DNA from: a virus
Virus record (IMG/VR): IMGVR_UViG_3300009136_000005
Coordinates: 1-60,792 of that record
Length of the DNA: 60,792 bases
Direction: 5' to 3' (one strand)
This document shows positions 1 through 8,834 of the stretch, one piece after another (the first letter of the stretch is position 1; every line of letters begins with the position of its first letter). Both the position numbers and the translations under genes were made by a program. A model generated the notes under the pieces. It saw nothing but the letters and a program-made list of their open reading frames with translations. It was not told the origin of the DNA and ran no database searches.

Positions 1-31
1 TGCAATTTATATTTGGCAGAGAACAGCATAA
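1..31 (+). CDS. C-terminal end of a paralogous tail-fibre gene (partial)
   Basis: The frame ending at the TAA at 29-31 reads AIYIWQRTA, nearly the same as the last nine residues (ALYMWERTA) of the next gene. The upstream gene therefore very probably carries the same collar-like C-terminal domain. Only its last nine complete codons lie in the window. Its stop overlaps the next start as TAATG, the arrangement repeated at 1123-1127. Confidence 0.6.
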   Translation, partial: AIYIWQRTA

Positions 32-1125
32 TGACTACACTTTACGTAATTTCACATACAGATACTGCATTAGATGACATTGTTATCAATAGAACAACAG
101 AAAATGTTGATACAAATTTAAGCTTATATGGTTCGGGTAGAATTGAATATGGTGAAGGATGGGATACTAACTTTCTTCATCTTCTAGAAAATTTTTCAAG
201 TACAGGATTGCAAGCAGGAAGTCCTCTTGCATATGAACCAGATCCAACTTACTTTGATAAAGCAAAAGTGCAAATTGGACAAACTTGGTATAATAAATCA
301 ATTGATAAATTGATGGTATATGATGGATCGTCTTGGATTATTAATGGGCGAGTTTCATCAGGTCCTCAAGCACCAACTGGAAAACAGATTGGTGATTTGT
401 GGTTTGATACTAACGTATCAGGATTAAAAGCATTAGCATCTACTGGACCGGATGTTTGGACAGGAACATCCGCTGACGCTGTCCTTCGAGCCGGTGATAC
501 AATGACTGGTTTGCTTGTATTGAGTGGCGATCCTGTCGCTGCGCTTGGTGCAGCAACAAAACAATATGTTGATACCATGGTTCCGCTTGCTGGTGGGACA
601 ATGGATGCTTCAGCAGATATTACTTTTGCCGGAGGTGGTGAAGTTCTTGGATTACCAGCATCTCCTTCAGCAACTGGCGCTACTTCAAAAGAATATGTTG
701 ATACGACAGCACTCGCAGCATTTTTACTTGTCGCTCATCCTGTTGGATCAATTTACACATCAAGAAGTGCTACAAATCCTGGATCTCTGTTTGGAGGCAC
801 GTGGTCAGCGATTGCACAAAACCAAGTTGTCATCGGTGCAGGTGGGTTGTATGCCGTAGACGCTACGGGTGGATCTAAAGATGCTATCGTCGTAACACAC
901 AGTCACGGAGTCACAGATCCTACTCACAGACATTCTTTTACAGCTCAACAAAACATTGGTGGCTACACCGATAACGGTGGCGCACCTGACCAAAGAAGTA
1001 CAGCACAATCACGCAATACTGGTTATGCATCAACTGGCATTTCTATTAATAATGCAGGTTCAAGTGGTACTGATGCAAACTTGCCGCCTTACTATGCATT
1101 GTATATGTGGGAGAGAACAGCATAA
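31..1125 (+). CDS. Tail fibre protein with collar-type C-terminal domain
   Basis: 364-residue structural protein, probably part of a short tail fibre. The N-terminal part has the module shared by the next two genes (LYGSGRIEYGEGWDTNFLHL, then LENF). The middle carries fibre repeats of the form GDTMTG...P..A..AATKQYVD and LAGGTMD...ATSKEYVD. The C-terminal ~130 residues (VGSIYTS...FGGTW...THSHGVTDPTHRHS...NLPPYYALYMWERTA) look like a phage tail-collar or receptor-binding tip rich in His. The ATG at 31 is preferred over an in-frame TTG at 13 because it overlaps the upstream stop and GAGA lies upstream. It heads a fibre operon continuing to 6710. The receptor is unknown. Confidence 0.8.
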   Translation: MTTLYVISHTDTALDDIVINRTTENVDTNLSLYGSGRIEYGEGWDTNFLHLLENFSSTGLQAGSPLAYEPDPTYFDKAKVQIGQTWYNKSIDKLMVYDGSSWIINGRVSSGPQAPTGKQIGDLWFDTNVSGLKALASTGPDVWTGTSADAVLRAGDTMTGLLVLSGDPVAALGAATKQYVDTMVPLAGGTMDASADITFAGGGEVLGLPASPSATGATSKEYVDTTALAAFLLVAHPVGSIYTSRSATNPGSLFGGTWSAIAQNQVVIGAGGLYAVDATGGSKDAIVVTHSHGVTDPTHRHSFTAQQNIGGYTDNGGAPDQRSTAQSRNTGYASTGISINNAGSSGTDANLPPYYALYMWERTA

Positions 1126-3656
1126 TGGCTACATTAGATCAATACATCGTTAATCTTACCGATCCGTCAACAACTTCTTTTGCTGTTAGTCCTTATACGA
1201 CTAACGGACGGACTTTTCCTATCTCAACTGCATTGGATGCACAAGCAATTAGTGCTTCAACATCAATCCTGTTGTATGGTAAAGGTTCGGACAACTACGG
1301 TGAACGAATTCAAGAAAATATAATTCATGTTATGGAAAACTTTTCAGGTGCGACTGCGCCTTTGATTCCAATATCAGGGCAGTTGTGGTTCTCACGAAGA
1401 GAATATTGGAGAGTCGGAGCATCATTTGTATTTTGGGTATGGGATGATACAACAGGAGTGTGGATTAGTTTAGGAACAGTTCCAGATTTTCCTGCAGCGC
1501 CAACTATAAGCGCAGATGGTGCATATTATTTTAATACATCAAGCCAACTTCTTTTTCGTGGAATATTAGACGTAAATCACCCAATGAATCTTCAATGGGT
1601 TCAAGTTAATTTTACCACAGATACTCTCGCTCCAACAACTTCAGATGCACCCGAAAAAATATTTAAAGTTTATGATGGTGAAAACTGGGTTACTGCTTCA
1701 AGTACTGCTTGGGCATCAGCTACACCACCAACGTCTCCAGATGTAGGTGACTTATGGTACGATACTGAACCTTCAGGCGATCCATGGGATAGTAACCAAT
1801 TAAGAGTATGGAGTGGAACTGAATGGGTTTCATCTGGTGGTAACTATGTTTTGAGAACTGGCGATAGCATGACAGGTGATCTTGTTTTCGGTAGTGGTCT
1901 TGGATTATCAGGCGATCCTGTTTCTGGTTCTCCAGTTACGGGCGGAACGATACACGTAAGTGGCAATGGACTTTATTGGGAAGTCGCACCTGGTTCTGGA
2001 GCAACTTCGTTTGCAATTACTGGTGGCGTACTCGATATGTCAACAAATCAAATTAAAAATGTTGTTAATCCGACAGCAGCACAAGATGCTGCAACTAAAC
2101 AATATGTTGATACTGCTTTCGGTAGTGGTGTTAGTTCGTTGGGCGGCTTAAGTGATGTTACTCTTACAGCACCAACAAATAAACAAATATTAAATTTTGT
2201 ACAAGGTGGAAGTCCTGAAGTGTGGGTGAACGTTGATTTGGAAGCAGCTAATGTCACTGTAGTTCAAACAACTGGTTTCAGTCCTCCTGGAACAATTTCT
2301 TCTATTAATGTTCAAGATGCACTTGAAGAACTTGACACAGAAAAATTAGCACTGGCAGGTGGAACAATGGACGCAGCAGCGAACGTTACTTTCTCCGCTG
2401 GTGGTGAAGTTCTTGGATTACCTGCTGTCCCATCAGCAACTGGTGCTGCTTCAAAAGAATACGTTGATGCAGCAGGTGCTGGTAGTGGTGATGGTGTTCT
2501 TAATTCAGCTTCATATGACAGTGTATCACAGTTTTTAAATCTTACAACAACTGCGGTACCATCTGGATCGCCTTTGTCGCCCCCATCCAATAACTTTTTT
2601 GTTGATTTAACTCACACACATCTATCAGTCACTATTGATCATGGATTTGGTTCGGCTCCGCTTCGTGATGCGTTCCCGCAAGCAAGTGGAAGTCCTCTAC
2701 CACTATCAACTGTAACAGTTTCAGGTGCAATTGAAGAATTAGCAGATAATGTTAGAGATTTACATTCAGCATCTGTTGATACACAAAACATATTCCAACA
2801 AATTTTCAGACCTGTTGTTGATACAGCAGACTTTGTTGTTGATCCTAACAGCAGCTTCATTGCTGGATACAACAGATTGTTTGTATCAGTAAATGGTGTT
2901 AAGCAATATGTTGATGAGCGAGGTTTTCAAGGAATTAAATTAGTTGATGGTGCAAACATTTCAGCTTCATCTTCTACTGGATTAACAAGTGGAACATATT
3001 CATTTACTGTTGCAGTTGATGGTGGTGGTGCTCAAACAGTTACGGTTGGTTTCGCCGCAGTTGAAACAGTTCAAGAAATTGTTGACGAAATAAACTCACA
3101 AGTAACTGGTGTTGTTTCTGTATACGATAAGCGATCTAATCAAATTTTGATATATTCTGATACTGTCGGAAATTTATCTGGGGTTGTAATAACAGACGTT
3201 GATTTATTTTCAACATTAGCTGCACAGACAGATACAACGTATGCTATAGTAGCAGTTGACACAACACTAAATACATTTACGCTTAGTGGAGATGCGCCAG
3301 ATATATTTGATGAAGGGAATAAATTTACAGTTTCTGGTTCAACCGGAAATGATGGTAATTATACTGTAATAGACAAAAACGTAGACGGTAGTCCGTTATT
3401 AACTGTAATTACAGTTGAGCGAGACATAACAGATGCAACAGTTGATGGTGTTCTTACACCTACACTTGTTTCCTTACCGATAACGAATGGTGACTTCTTC
3501 CCAGCATCCACAAGCCAGATAACAGCTGACAATGCATATTATGAAGTTGTAGGTGGATCACCTTATACAGTTGCAAAATTCGGAGAGCCTGGAACTGGTG
3601 TTGTATTTAACACAGCAGTTACTGCAGGCGCCGTTGTAGAAATATTAACAAGCTAA
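1125..3656 (+). CDS. Large tail fibre / structural protein
   Basis: 843-residue fibre protein. The N-terminal domain repeats the neighbour's signature (LLYGKGSDNYGERIQEN, HVMENF, GQLWF), interpreted as a virion attachment or assembly domain. Two or more GD.MTG...KQYVD shaft repeats follow, then a coiled section and a C-terminal half with FVSVNGVKQYVDERGFQGIK and beta-rich segments. There is no collar tip, so the distal function differs from gene 31-1125. The start ATG overlaps the preceding TAA; an in-frame GTG at 1107 is possible but less likely. The tripeptide GSP occurs six times, a habit shared by most fibre genes here. Confidence 0.78.
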   Translation: MATLDQYIVNLTDPSTTSFAVSPYTTNGRTFPISTALDAQAISASTSILLYGKGSDNYGERIQENIIHVMENFSGATAPLIPISGQLWFSRREYWRVGASFVFWVWDDTTGVWISLGTVPDFPAAPTISADGAYYFNTSSQLLFRGILDVNHPMNLQWVQVNFTTDTLAPTTSDAPEKIFKVYDGENWVTASSTAWASATPPTSPDVGDLWYDTEPSGDPWDSNQLRVWSGTEWVSSGGNYVLRTGDSMTGDLVFGSGLGLSGDPVSGSPVTGGTIHVSGNGLYWEVAPGSGATSFAITGGVLDMSTNQIKNVVNPTAAQDAATKQYVDTAFGSGVSSLGGLSDVTLTAPTNKQILNFVQGGSPEVWVNVDLEAANVTVVQTTGFSPPGTISSINVQDALEELDTEKLALAGGTMDAAANVTFSAGGEVLGLPAVPSATGAASKEYVDAAGAGSGDGVLNSASYDSVSQFLNLTTTAVPSGSPLSPPSNNFFVDLTHTHLSVTIDHGFGSAPLRDAFPQASGSPLPLSTVTVSGAIEELADNVRDLHSASVDTQNIFQQIFRPVVDTADFVVDPNSSFIAGYNRLFVSVNGVKQYVDERGFQGIKLVDGANISASSSTGLTSGTYSFTVAVDGGGAQTVTVGFAAVETVQEIVDEINSQVTGVVSVYDKRSNQILIYSDTVGNLSGVVITDVDLFSTLAAQTDTTYAIVAVDTTLNTFTLSGDAPDIFDEGNKFTVSGSTGNDGNYTVIDKNVDGSPLLTVITVERDITDATVDGVLTPTLVSLPITNGDFFPASTSQITADNAYYEVVGGSPYTVAKFGEPGTGVVFNTAVTAGAVVEILTS

Positions 3657-3668
3657 TAGGATTATAAA

Positions 3669-5924
3669 ATGGCAGCAAATTATGACATAACATTTTCAGC
3701 AGGATCACCAAGCTTTACAATTTATCCTTTGGAAGCGAACGGGCCAAATAATGTTTCCGTTCCTCGACAGATCGCAGCAATAACTGCTGGTGGTGCAGGA
3801 TCGGGTGTGTTTGAACTTAATGGTGATATGACTTATCGCTTCGTCGCAACGTTTACATTCACAGTCGCAAATTCCAGTCTTACTGGAAGTCCACCTGTTG
3901 GATTAAATGATGGTACATATACAGTAAAGGCTGGTGGAAGTACATATAGTGCTGGAACAAACAGAACAACTATTCCTGTCGACGAAGCTGTTACATCTGA
4001 TGCAGTACCATTTGGAACAATCCAATATTCTATTCCAGCATCTGAAGAAGCAACTTCATTACTTTTGCCAGGCCGTGGATTTATAAATTACGGAGAAGCT
4101 CACACAAATAGTTTTGTTCACCTGTTGGAAAATTTTGCAAGCACTTCTCAACCAGATAACCCAATATTAGGACAACATTGGTTTGACACTAGTACAAATA
4201 TAATGAAAGTATTTGGTGGTGGCAGTCCAGCATTTGTCAACACCGGCCTTCAGAATATAGTAGAAGACTTAACACCACAGCTTGGTGGAACTCTTGATGT
4301 AAATACTTTTGGCATCGTAGGTGCACCGGCAGCAAATGCAACAAGCGATGGTGGTAACATTACGTTAACTGGCGCAGACGGCGGCACATCAGGGCTTAAT
4401 TATGGTGGCGCTATTACTTTACAAGGCGGAATGAGCAACGAAGTAAGACCAGGCGGTAAAATAAATATTTTAGCTGGCCCTGGCGATGCCACTTATGGCT
4501 TTGGTTATGGTGGCGTAATTGATATAATCGGCGGCGAGGCTCCTTACGCTGGCGGCGACGTTAATGTAACTGGCGGACTTCAGCTAGTAGCTTATTCCGG
4601 CAGCCGCGGCGGCGACGTTAAACTAACTGGCGGTGCTGGCCCAGGAAGCAGTAGCCGCGGCGGACATGTTGAGCTTAGAGGCGCTACCGCTGCGCAACAC
4701 GGTGGTGATATAAAATTATACGGTGGCGCTAGCGGTGGCACACGAGAGGGCGGCGAAATTATACTTACATCTGGCGCAGGTAGCACAACTGGCGGCGGCG
4801 GCCCTGTTACAATAACATCTGGCGCAGGTGGCGCAACATCCGGCATAGGCGGCGACGTAGATATTACATCTGGCGCTGGTGGCGGGCAAGCAGACGGTGG
4901 CGCAATCAATCTGAGTGCCGGCGATGCTGGCTCAGGCAGTGGCTATCGCGATGGCGGTGCTATTACTATTACTGCTGGTTCTCGCAATGAAACAGATTAC
5001 GGCAACGGCGGCAACATTTCATTAACTGGTGGCGCCGCGGATTATATATTCTCTAACGGTGGCAATGTCAGCCTCAAGGGCGGAGACAACCCTCATCAAG
5101 GAAGTGGCGCGCAAGCAGGACATATCACTATCGACGGCGGTGATGGATATGAAGGTGGTTCAGTTGATATCACTGGTGGCGAAGGAACTGTTGCCAACGG
5201 GAATGCTGGCAGTGTTACACTTCGAGGCGGCGAAGGTGGTCTCAGTAACTCAGCTGGTAGCGCAAATCTTTTTGGTGCAGGCGGCACACTCTCAGCGACC
5301 CCAGGCGACGTCAGCTTGGGTGGTGGCGCCGTTAGCGGCGCTGGACCTGGTCCAGGCGGAAACACATCAATATTCAGTGGTAATGGTAATCTTACTCAAT
5401 CAGCCGGAACATTATCAATAACCGCCGGTAGTGTGACTGCTGGTGCAGGTACCGGCGCTGGTGGCGATGTAGCAATTACATCAGGTGACGGTGGATTAAC
5501 ATCAGGTGATGCTGGTGATATTACTTTAACGCCAGGTGCAGCAGTATCTGGCGAAGCTGGAGCGATTGTAATTGCACAAACAACAGCTCCATCTGTCACA
5601 ACAGACAAACTATACAACGTGTCCGGCGCACTTACATGGAACGGCATAGACCTAACGGTAGCCACGCATCCAGATTATGACGCTCAATCAGGATCAGATG
5701 GTGGTGGATCGCCAGACGTGTTTACAACAGCATTTAGTTTTAGCACACCAGCAGCAGGAAAAGTATCGTTACAAGTTTTTGTCAACGGTGTTAAACAAAA
5801 AGAAGCGTCAGGTGGTAGCCCAGTTGATGGATCGTATTCAATTACTGCTCCAACTACTGTTACCTTCCTTGCTGGAAGCGGCGTACAACCAACCGATGAC
5901 GTAGAATTTTACGGATTTGGTTAA
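3669..5924 (+). CDS. Glycine-rich repetitive tail fibre protein
   Basis: 751-residue fibre. Residues ~1-200 carry the shared attachment module (LLLPGRGFINYGEAHTNSF, HLLENF, GQHWF). The motif DLTPQLGGTLDVNTFGIVG introduces ~400 residues of GG-x-hydrophobic-x-hydrophobic-x-x-G repeats (about residues 224-630), which suggests a polyglycine-II bundle or beta-solenoid. The C-terminal ~100 residues include FVNGVKQKE and end in EFYGFG. It is paralogous to the minus-strand fibre at 39374-41611, which has the same lead-in motif and repeat type but a different N-terminus. The start has an upstream AGGATTATAAA. The repeat region is markedly richer in G+C than the flanks. Confidence 0.75.
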   Translation: MAANYDITFSAGSPSFTIYPLEANGPNNVSVPRQIAAITAGGAGSGVFELNGDMTYRFVATFTFTVANSSLTGSPPVGLNDGTYTVKAGGSTYSAGTNRTTIPVDEAVTSDAVPFGTIQYSIPASEEATSLLLPGRGFINYGEAHTNSFVHLLENFASTSQPDNPILGQHWFDTSTNIMKVFGGGSPAFVNTGLQNIVEDLTPQLGGTLDVNTFGIVGAPAANATSDGGNITLTGADGGTSGLNYGGAITLQGGMSNEVRPGGKINILAGPGDATYGFGYGGVIDIIGGEAPYAGGDVNVTGGLQLVAYSGSRGGDVKLTGGAGPGSSSRGGHVELRGATAAQHGGDIKLYGGASGGTREGGEIILTSGAGSTTGGGGPVTITSGAGGATSGIGGDVDITSGAGGGQADGGAINLSAGDAGSGSGYRDGGAITITAGSRNETDYGNGGNISLTGGAADYIFSNGGNVSLKGGDNPHQGSGAQAGHITIDGGDGYEGGSVDITGGEGTVANGNAGSVTLRGGEGGLSNSAGSANLFGAGGTLSATPGDVSLGGGAVSGAGPGPGGNTSIFSGNGNLTQSAGTLSITAGSVTAGAGTGAGGDVAITSGDGGLTSGDAGDITLTPGAAVSGEAGAIVIAQTTAPSVTTDKLYNVSGALTWNGIDLTVATHPDYDAQSGSDGGGSPDVFTTAFSFSTPAAGKVSLQVFVNGVKQKEASGGSPVDGSYSITAPTTVTFLAGSGVQPTDDVEFYGFG
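4340..5560 (+). repeat. Coding minisatellite region of the Gly-rich fibre
   Basis: Tandem degenerate repeats built on GGCGGCGACGTTA- and GGTGGCGC-like units. A near-identical pair lies at 4551-4576 and 4610-4635, differing in only a few bases. At protein level the unit is roughly 18-25 residues, GGxhxhxxGxGGxxxG. Slippage or unequal recombination could change fibre length in multiples of three bases. Confidence 0.6.
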
Positions 5925-5936
5925 TAGGAGAATATA

Positions 5937-6710
5937 ATGGCACAACCACCAATTCAAAGTTTTCAAATATCACCAGGAACTGGAACATCGTTTCCAGTTA
6001 GTCCTTCGGTCGGTAATCAATTTTTATTAACTGCTGATATTGCTTCTGGTTCTCCGCTTGTCGCAACTTATCTTGCTGGAAATTATGTGTGGGATGGAGC
6101 CGAATGGATATCACGTCCATCAAGTTCAGCGAGTAACTGGGGTTGGAATGATTTAAGAGGACACATTGATGTTAATACAGCCGTGCCAGGAACTGCTCCT
6201 GACTGGGAAATCGTTAGAGATAATGTTTTTGCTTGGGCATTTGCTCCCGCAAGTCTTGAACAAGCATACGTATCGTTTCATTTTAATCACGATTACGTGC
6301 CAGGAACTGATATTTATCCACACCTTCATTGGACACACAATGATGCATCACCAGGAAGTACAAGTGTACGGTGGGTAATGGAATATACTATCGCTCGTGG
6401 ATATGAATTTGAAGCATTCCCTGCAACCACTACTATCACATTAGATGATGCTGTTGCTGGACAATATATACATCACATAAGAGAAGGAACACCAAATGAA
6501 ACTGGAGGCTCGCCACCAATATCAACTATAATTGATGGGACAAACATTGAAGCTGATACTATGGTGTTGATGAGAATATATCGTGATGGAGCTGCAACAG
6601 AAGATGATTTCGCATCTGATGCTTTTCTTTTAGAAGTTGATTTGCACTATCAATCCTATGTACAATCTGTAACGCCTGAAAGAAACCGTCCGTTTACAAT
6701 CTTCCCATAA
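5937..6710 (+). CDS. Putative virion structural protein (fibre operon)
   Basis: 257-residue protein, not assigned to a named family. It begins MAQPPIQSFQISPGTG, like the starts of the other fibre proteins, and includes SFHFNHDYVPGTDIYPHLHW, an aromatic and His-rich beta-strand segment, then an all-beta C-terminal half ending in RPFTIFP. GSP occurs twice. TAGGAGAATATA before the ATG is a good ribosome-binding site. It is the last gene of the fibre operon, and a sigma70-like promoter follows at once. A tip or decoration protein is plausible from context only. Confidence 0.55.
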   Translation: MAQPPIQSFQISPGTGTSFPVSPSVGNQFLLTADIASGSPLVATYLAGNYVWDGAEWISRPSSSASNWGWNDLRGHIDVNTAVPGTAPDWEIVRDNVFAWAFAPASLEQAYVSFHFNHDYVPGTDIYPHLHWTHNDASPGSTSVRWVMEYTIARGYEFEAFPATTTITLDDAVAGQYIHHIREGTPNETGGSPPISTIIDGTNIEADTMVLMRIYRDGAATEDDFASDAFLLEVDLHYQSYVQSVTPERNRPFTIFP

Positions 6711-6713
6711 CAG

Positions 6714-6742
6714 TTGATTTACCGTAATTGTTAGTGTATAAT
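6714..6742 (+). promoter_or_regulatory. Sigma70-like promoter, start codon 9 nt past the -10
   Basis: TTGATT at 6714-6719, a 17-bp spacer, and TATAAT at 6737-6742. The ATG of the DnaE-like gene is at 6751, so the predicted transcript start (about 7 nt past the -10) leaves almost no 5' leader and no room for a Shine-Dalgarno sequence. Confidence 0.75.
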
Positions 6743-6750
6743 ATCCGCTT

Positions 6751-7326
6751 ATGGATATTGACATTGATTTTCCCTCTGACTTTGACCCACTTGATTACTT
6801 TGATCAAGCGGTCAAGGCGTCGATGGTTAAGAAAGGCGTATTAGGGAAACATCCTTGTGGTGCATATCTTCAAAACATACCAACAGACAAGATAACAGGG
6901 TTATCGGCAATTCCATATGAACAAGCAGAAGAGTTAGGTTATTTTAAAATCGACTTTCTTCATTTGTCTCTTCTTGATAATTTTGAAAGCAAAGATCAGA
7001 TTCGTAAACTCGTAAAGATAGAACCAGACTGGAATTTGTTACAAGACGAGAAGAACGTTGAAAAGTTATTCCAAATTCATAGACACCACAACATTCTTGT
7101 TGAGGTTAAACCAACATCTGTTCAAGAGTTAGCTGATTGTATATCACTTATACGACCAGGCAAGAAGCATCTTCTCAACGGATACTCAAAAAATAAACAA
7201 GTTGTTAGACAAGAACTATATAAAAATCCTGGTGACGATCAATACTATTTTAAGAAGAGTCATGCAATCGCGTATGCTCTGACAATTGTATTACAACTAC
7301 ATTTAATTAAAGGTGGAATAATATGA
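6751..7326 (+). CDS. Miniature DNA polymerase III alpha (DnaE)-like protein
   Basis: 191 residues that line up in order with scattered motifs of the C-family polymerase DnaE. DIDIDF (2-7) matches the catalytic PDIDIDF/PDFDVDF loop. HPCGAYL (34-40) matches HAAGVVI. YFKIDFLHLSLLDN (64-77) matches KFDFLGLRTL, which carries the third catalytic Asp (here D68). LIRPG (133-137) matches LFRPGP, and YYFKKSHAIAYAL (165-177) matches the FNKSHSAAYAL helix. DnaE is about 1,160 residues, so the PHP domain, most of palm, thumb and fingers and the tau- and clamp-binding parts are missing. A relic, a regulatory mimic of host Pol III or a minimal nucleotidyltransferase are all possible. It appears to be leaderless. 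Confidence 0.65.
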   Translation: MDIDIDFPSDFDPLDYFDQAVKASMVKKGVLGKHPCGAYLQNIPTDKITGLSAIPYEQAEELGYFKIDFLHLSLLDNFESKDQIRKLVKIEPDWNLLQDEKNVEKLFQIHRHHNILVEVKPTSVQELADCISLIRPGKKHLLNGYSKNKQVVRQELYKNPGDDQYYFKKSHAIAYALTIVLQLHLIKGGII

Positions 7327-7344
7327 AACGAGTAGGAGATTAAG

Positions 7345-7917
7345 ATGCATTATCATCAGAATCATATGTGGTGCAGTCGTTCCAATTGGGATGGTAAACA
7401 CTTCGATACGTCATACATGATCAGTATTGACAAGTATGAGCAACGGTCAGCATTTCCATCTTATTCAGTTCCTGATGAAGATTGGGAGAATTTGATTGAA
7501 TTCATCCCCGAAGTTTGGATTCAAGAGGAATACGATCGTTGTATGGAGAGCTGTGCCAAAAGATCCGTCGAAGATCCAGAACGAGATAATCAATGGGACG
7601 AACTGTTTGCTGAGGGACAAGCTAAACAGCTCAACGTACCACAACTAAAACCAGAAGTAATAGATTGGCTCAATGAAAATGTGAACGATGATCCTAAACC
7701 ATATAACCAATGTGCTAAGGGATGGTGCATGGGGAATGATGGATATAGAGCATCTGACAGTCATTCAAATCTATGTCTCTTCTTTTATCGGCGTAGTGAC
7801 GCAATGGCTTTCGTTAAACAATGGTCTGTCCACAAGAAGCCGACCACATATCTTAATTACTTTAAGGACATTCGCAAAGAATTGATTGGTGGTAAACTTG
7901 TACAAATTGAAAGATAG
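7345..7917 (+). CDS. Hypothetical protein, 190 aa
   Basis: Unrecognised. It starts MHYHQNHMWCSRSNWDG after a good AGGAG site. The C-terminal part (SNLCLFFYRRSDAMAFVKQW) looks like a compact alpha/beta domain, and several Cys and Trp residues are present. It follows the DnaE-like gene by 18 nt and may be co-transcribed with it. No signal peptide or membrane segment. Confidence 0.6.
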   Translation: MHYHQNHMWCSRSNWDGKHFDTSYMISIDKYEQRSAFPSYSVPDEDWENLIEFIPEVWIQEEYDRCMESCAKRSVEDPERDNQWDELFAEGQAKQLNVPQLKPEVIDWLNENVNDDPKPYNQCAKGWCMGNDGYRASDSHSNLCLFFYRRSDAMAFVKQWSVHKKPTTYLNYFKDIRKELIGGKLVQIER

Positions 7918-7928
7918 AAGAAGCAAAA

Positions 7929-7936
7929 CATAAATA
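7929..7936 (+). promoter_or_regulatory. T4-type late promoter (CATAAATA), leaderless spacing
   Basis: CATAAATA followed by five bases (GGTAC) and then the ATG at 7942. In T4 the octamer spans -13 to -6, so the predicted +1 is exactly the A of the start codon. Confidence 0.6.
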
Positions 7937-7941
7937 GGTAC

Positions 7942-8304
7942 ATGAAGATATTAGAAGCAGAAATTTTACCTACCGTTCGATTGACTAACACTCAAAAAGA
8001 AGTTATGACACGAATTATTGCAGCGCCGACAGAGAAGTTAGCTGCTGAGCAAATAATGGATGGTAGAAATATGATTGCTGCTCGTGATATTCTTATCGAT
8101 CTTCGTTTAATTGTAGCCGATCACAAAGCTGCTGTAGTTACGCCAGAAGGCGAACAAGTAATGAAGGACTACAACCTACTTGATGAACAAGGACAATTGA
8201 CTGACGAAGGAACTACTTACGCTTACGACGAAGAAGATCAACCTGTCGCAACCGAATCTTTGATTCAGCACATAAACAAATTATCTAACCGCTTTTTAGT
8301 TTAA
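7942..8304 (+). CDS. Small winged-helix-like protein
   Basis: 120 residues. The order of predicted helices and the EGEQVMKDYNLLDEQGQLTDEG wing-like turn suggest a winged-helix DNA-binding fold; this is a guess from pattern only. No Shine-Dalgarno is visible before the ATG, and the late promoter sits at leaderless distance. Its 3' end overlaps the convergent minus-strand gene by 9 bp. Confidence 0.5.
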   Translation: MKILEAEILPTVRLTNTQKEVMTRIIAAPTEKLAAEQIMDGRNMIAARDILIDLRLIVADHKAAVVTPEGEQVMKDYNLLDEQGQLTDEGTTYAYDEEDQPVATESLIQHINKLSNRFLV

Positions 8305-8751
8305 ATTAACTACTTTCTTGTTGACTTCCATTCCTGGTGGGACTAACTTTCTTCGTCTCCGTTTGACGCTTTTGACTGTATCCATCGGATATTTCAACAA
8401 CGGACCGATTACTCTTGTAACAAAATCGACTTTATACGAACGTAATATTTTGGACGTCTCACTTGTCACTCCCCGCTTCGAAAACTCAACCGAAATAGGG
8501 TATCTATCTCCACTTTCCTGATACCATTCAGCAGCAATCGCTATAACAATTTCTTCATTTACTTTTTCAGGACCACACAGATCTAATACAAATGCTTCGA
8601 TAGATTTTTCCGAAGCATTGTCAATAATCGCAAGGATATGCTCGTTTCTGTGTTGAATCAACGTGATAAATGGATATCCATCATAATCAGCTGGATGTGG
8701 TTCGACTATAAGTGGAACTGGATTCGCGCGTTTCGATCTCTTTGTTGTCAT
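8296..8751 (-). CDS. Conserved phage hypothetical protein, 151 aa
   Basis: Basic at both ends (MTTKRSKRAN; KSVKRRRRKLVP) with a central segment VEFSKRGVTSETSKILRSY and then DFVTRVIGPL. It looks like a small cytoplasmic virion or late protein of T4-like phages, but I cannot name it. Read from a GATAAATA late promoter with AAGGA upstream of the ATG. It is the only minus-strand gene between 1 and 34 kb. Confidence 0.6.
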   Translation of the reverse strand: MTTKRSKRANPVPLIVEPHPADYDGYPFITLIQHRNEHILAIIDNASEKSIEAFVLDLCGPEKVNEEIVIAIAAEWYQESGDRYPISVEFSKRGVTSETSKILRSYKVDFVTRVIGPLLKYPMDTVKSVKRRRRKLVPPGMEVNKKVVNLN

Positions 8752-8773
8752 ATGTTATATTCCTTAATACTCT

Positions 8774-8808
8774 TATTTATCGTTCTATAAATCGTCGTAT
8801 CATAAATA
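8774..8808. promoter_or_regulatory. Divergent T4-type late promoters
   Basis: Minus-strand GATAAATA (plus-strand 8774-8781) drives the gene ending at 8296. Plus-strand CATAAATA (8801-8808) drives the gene at 8835. A further TATAAAT lies at 8786. Both genes have normal leaders with Shine-Dalgarno sequences. Confidence 0.65.
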
Positions 8809-8834
8809 TACTAATACGCGTTTAGGAGAGACTT

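Noticed and set aside
13-1124. TTG (13) and GTG (1107) starts for the first two fibre genes
   Set aside because: The ATGs at 31 and 1125 form matching TAATG junctions with the upstream stops; the extensions (AENSI and GENSI) are the out-of-frame reading of the upstream C-terminus.
4592-5665. Long Pro-rich open frames on the minus strand opposite the Gly-rich fibre
   Set aside because: They are the antisense of Gly codons (GGN read as NCC), lack starts with ribosome-binding sites, and mirror the real gene.
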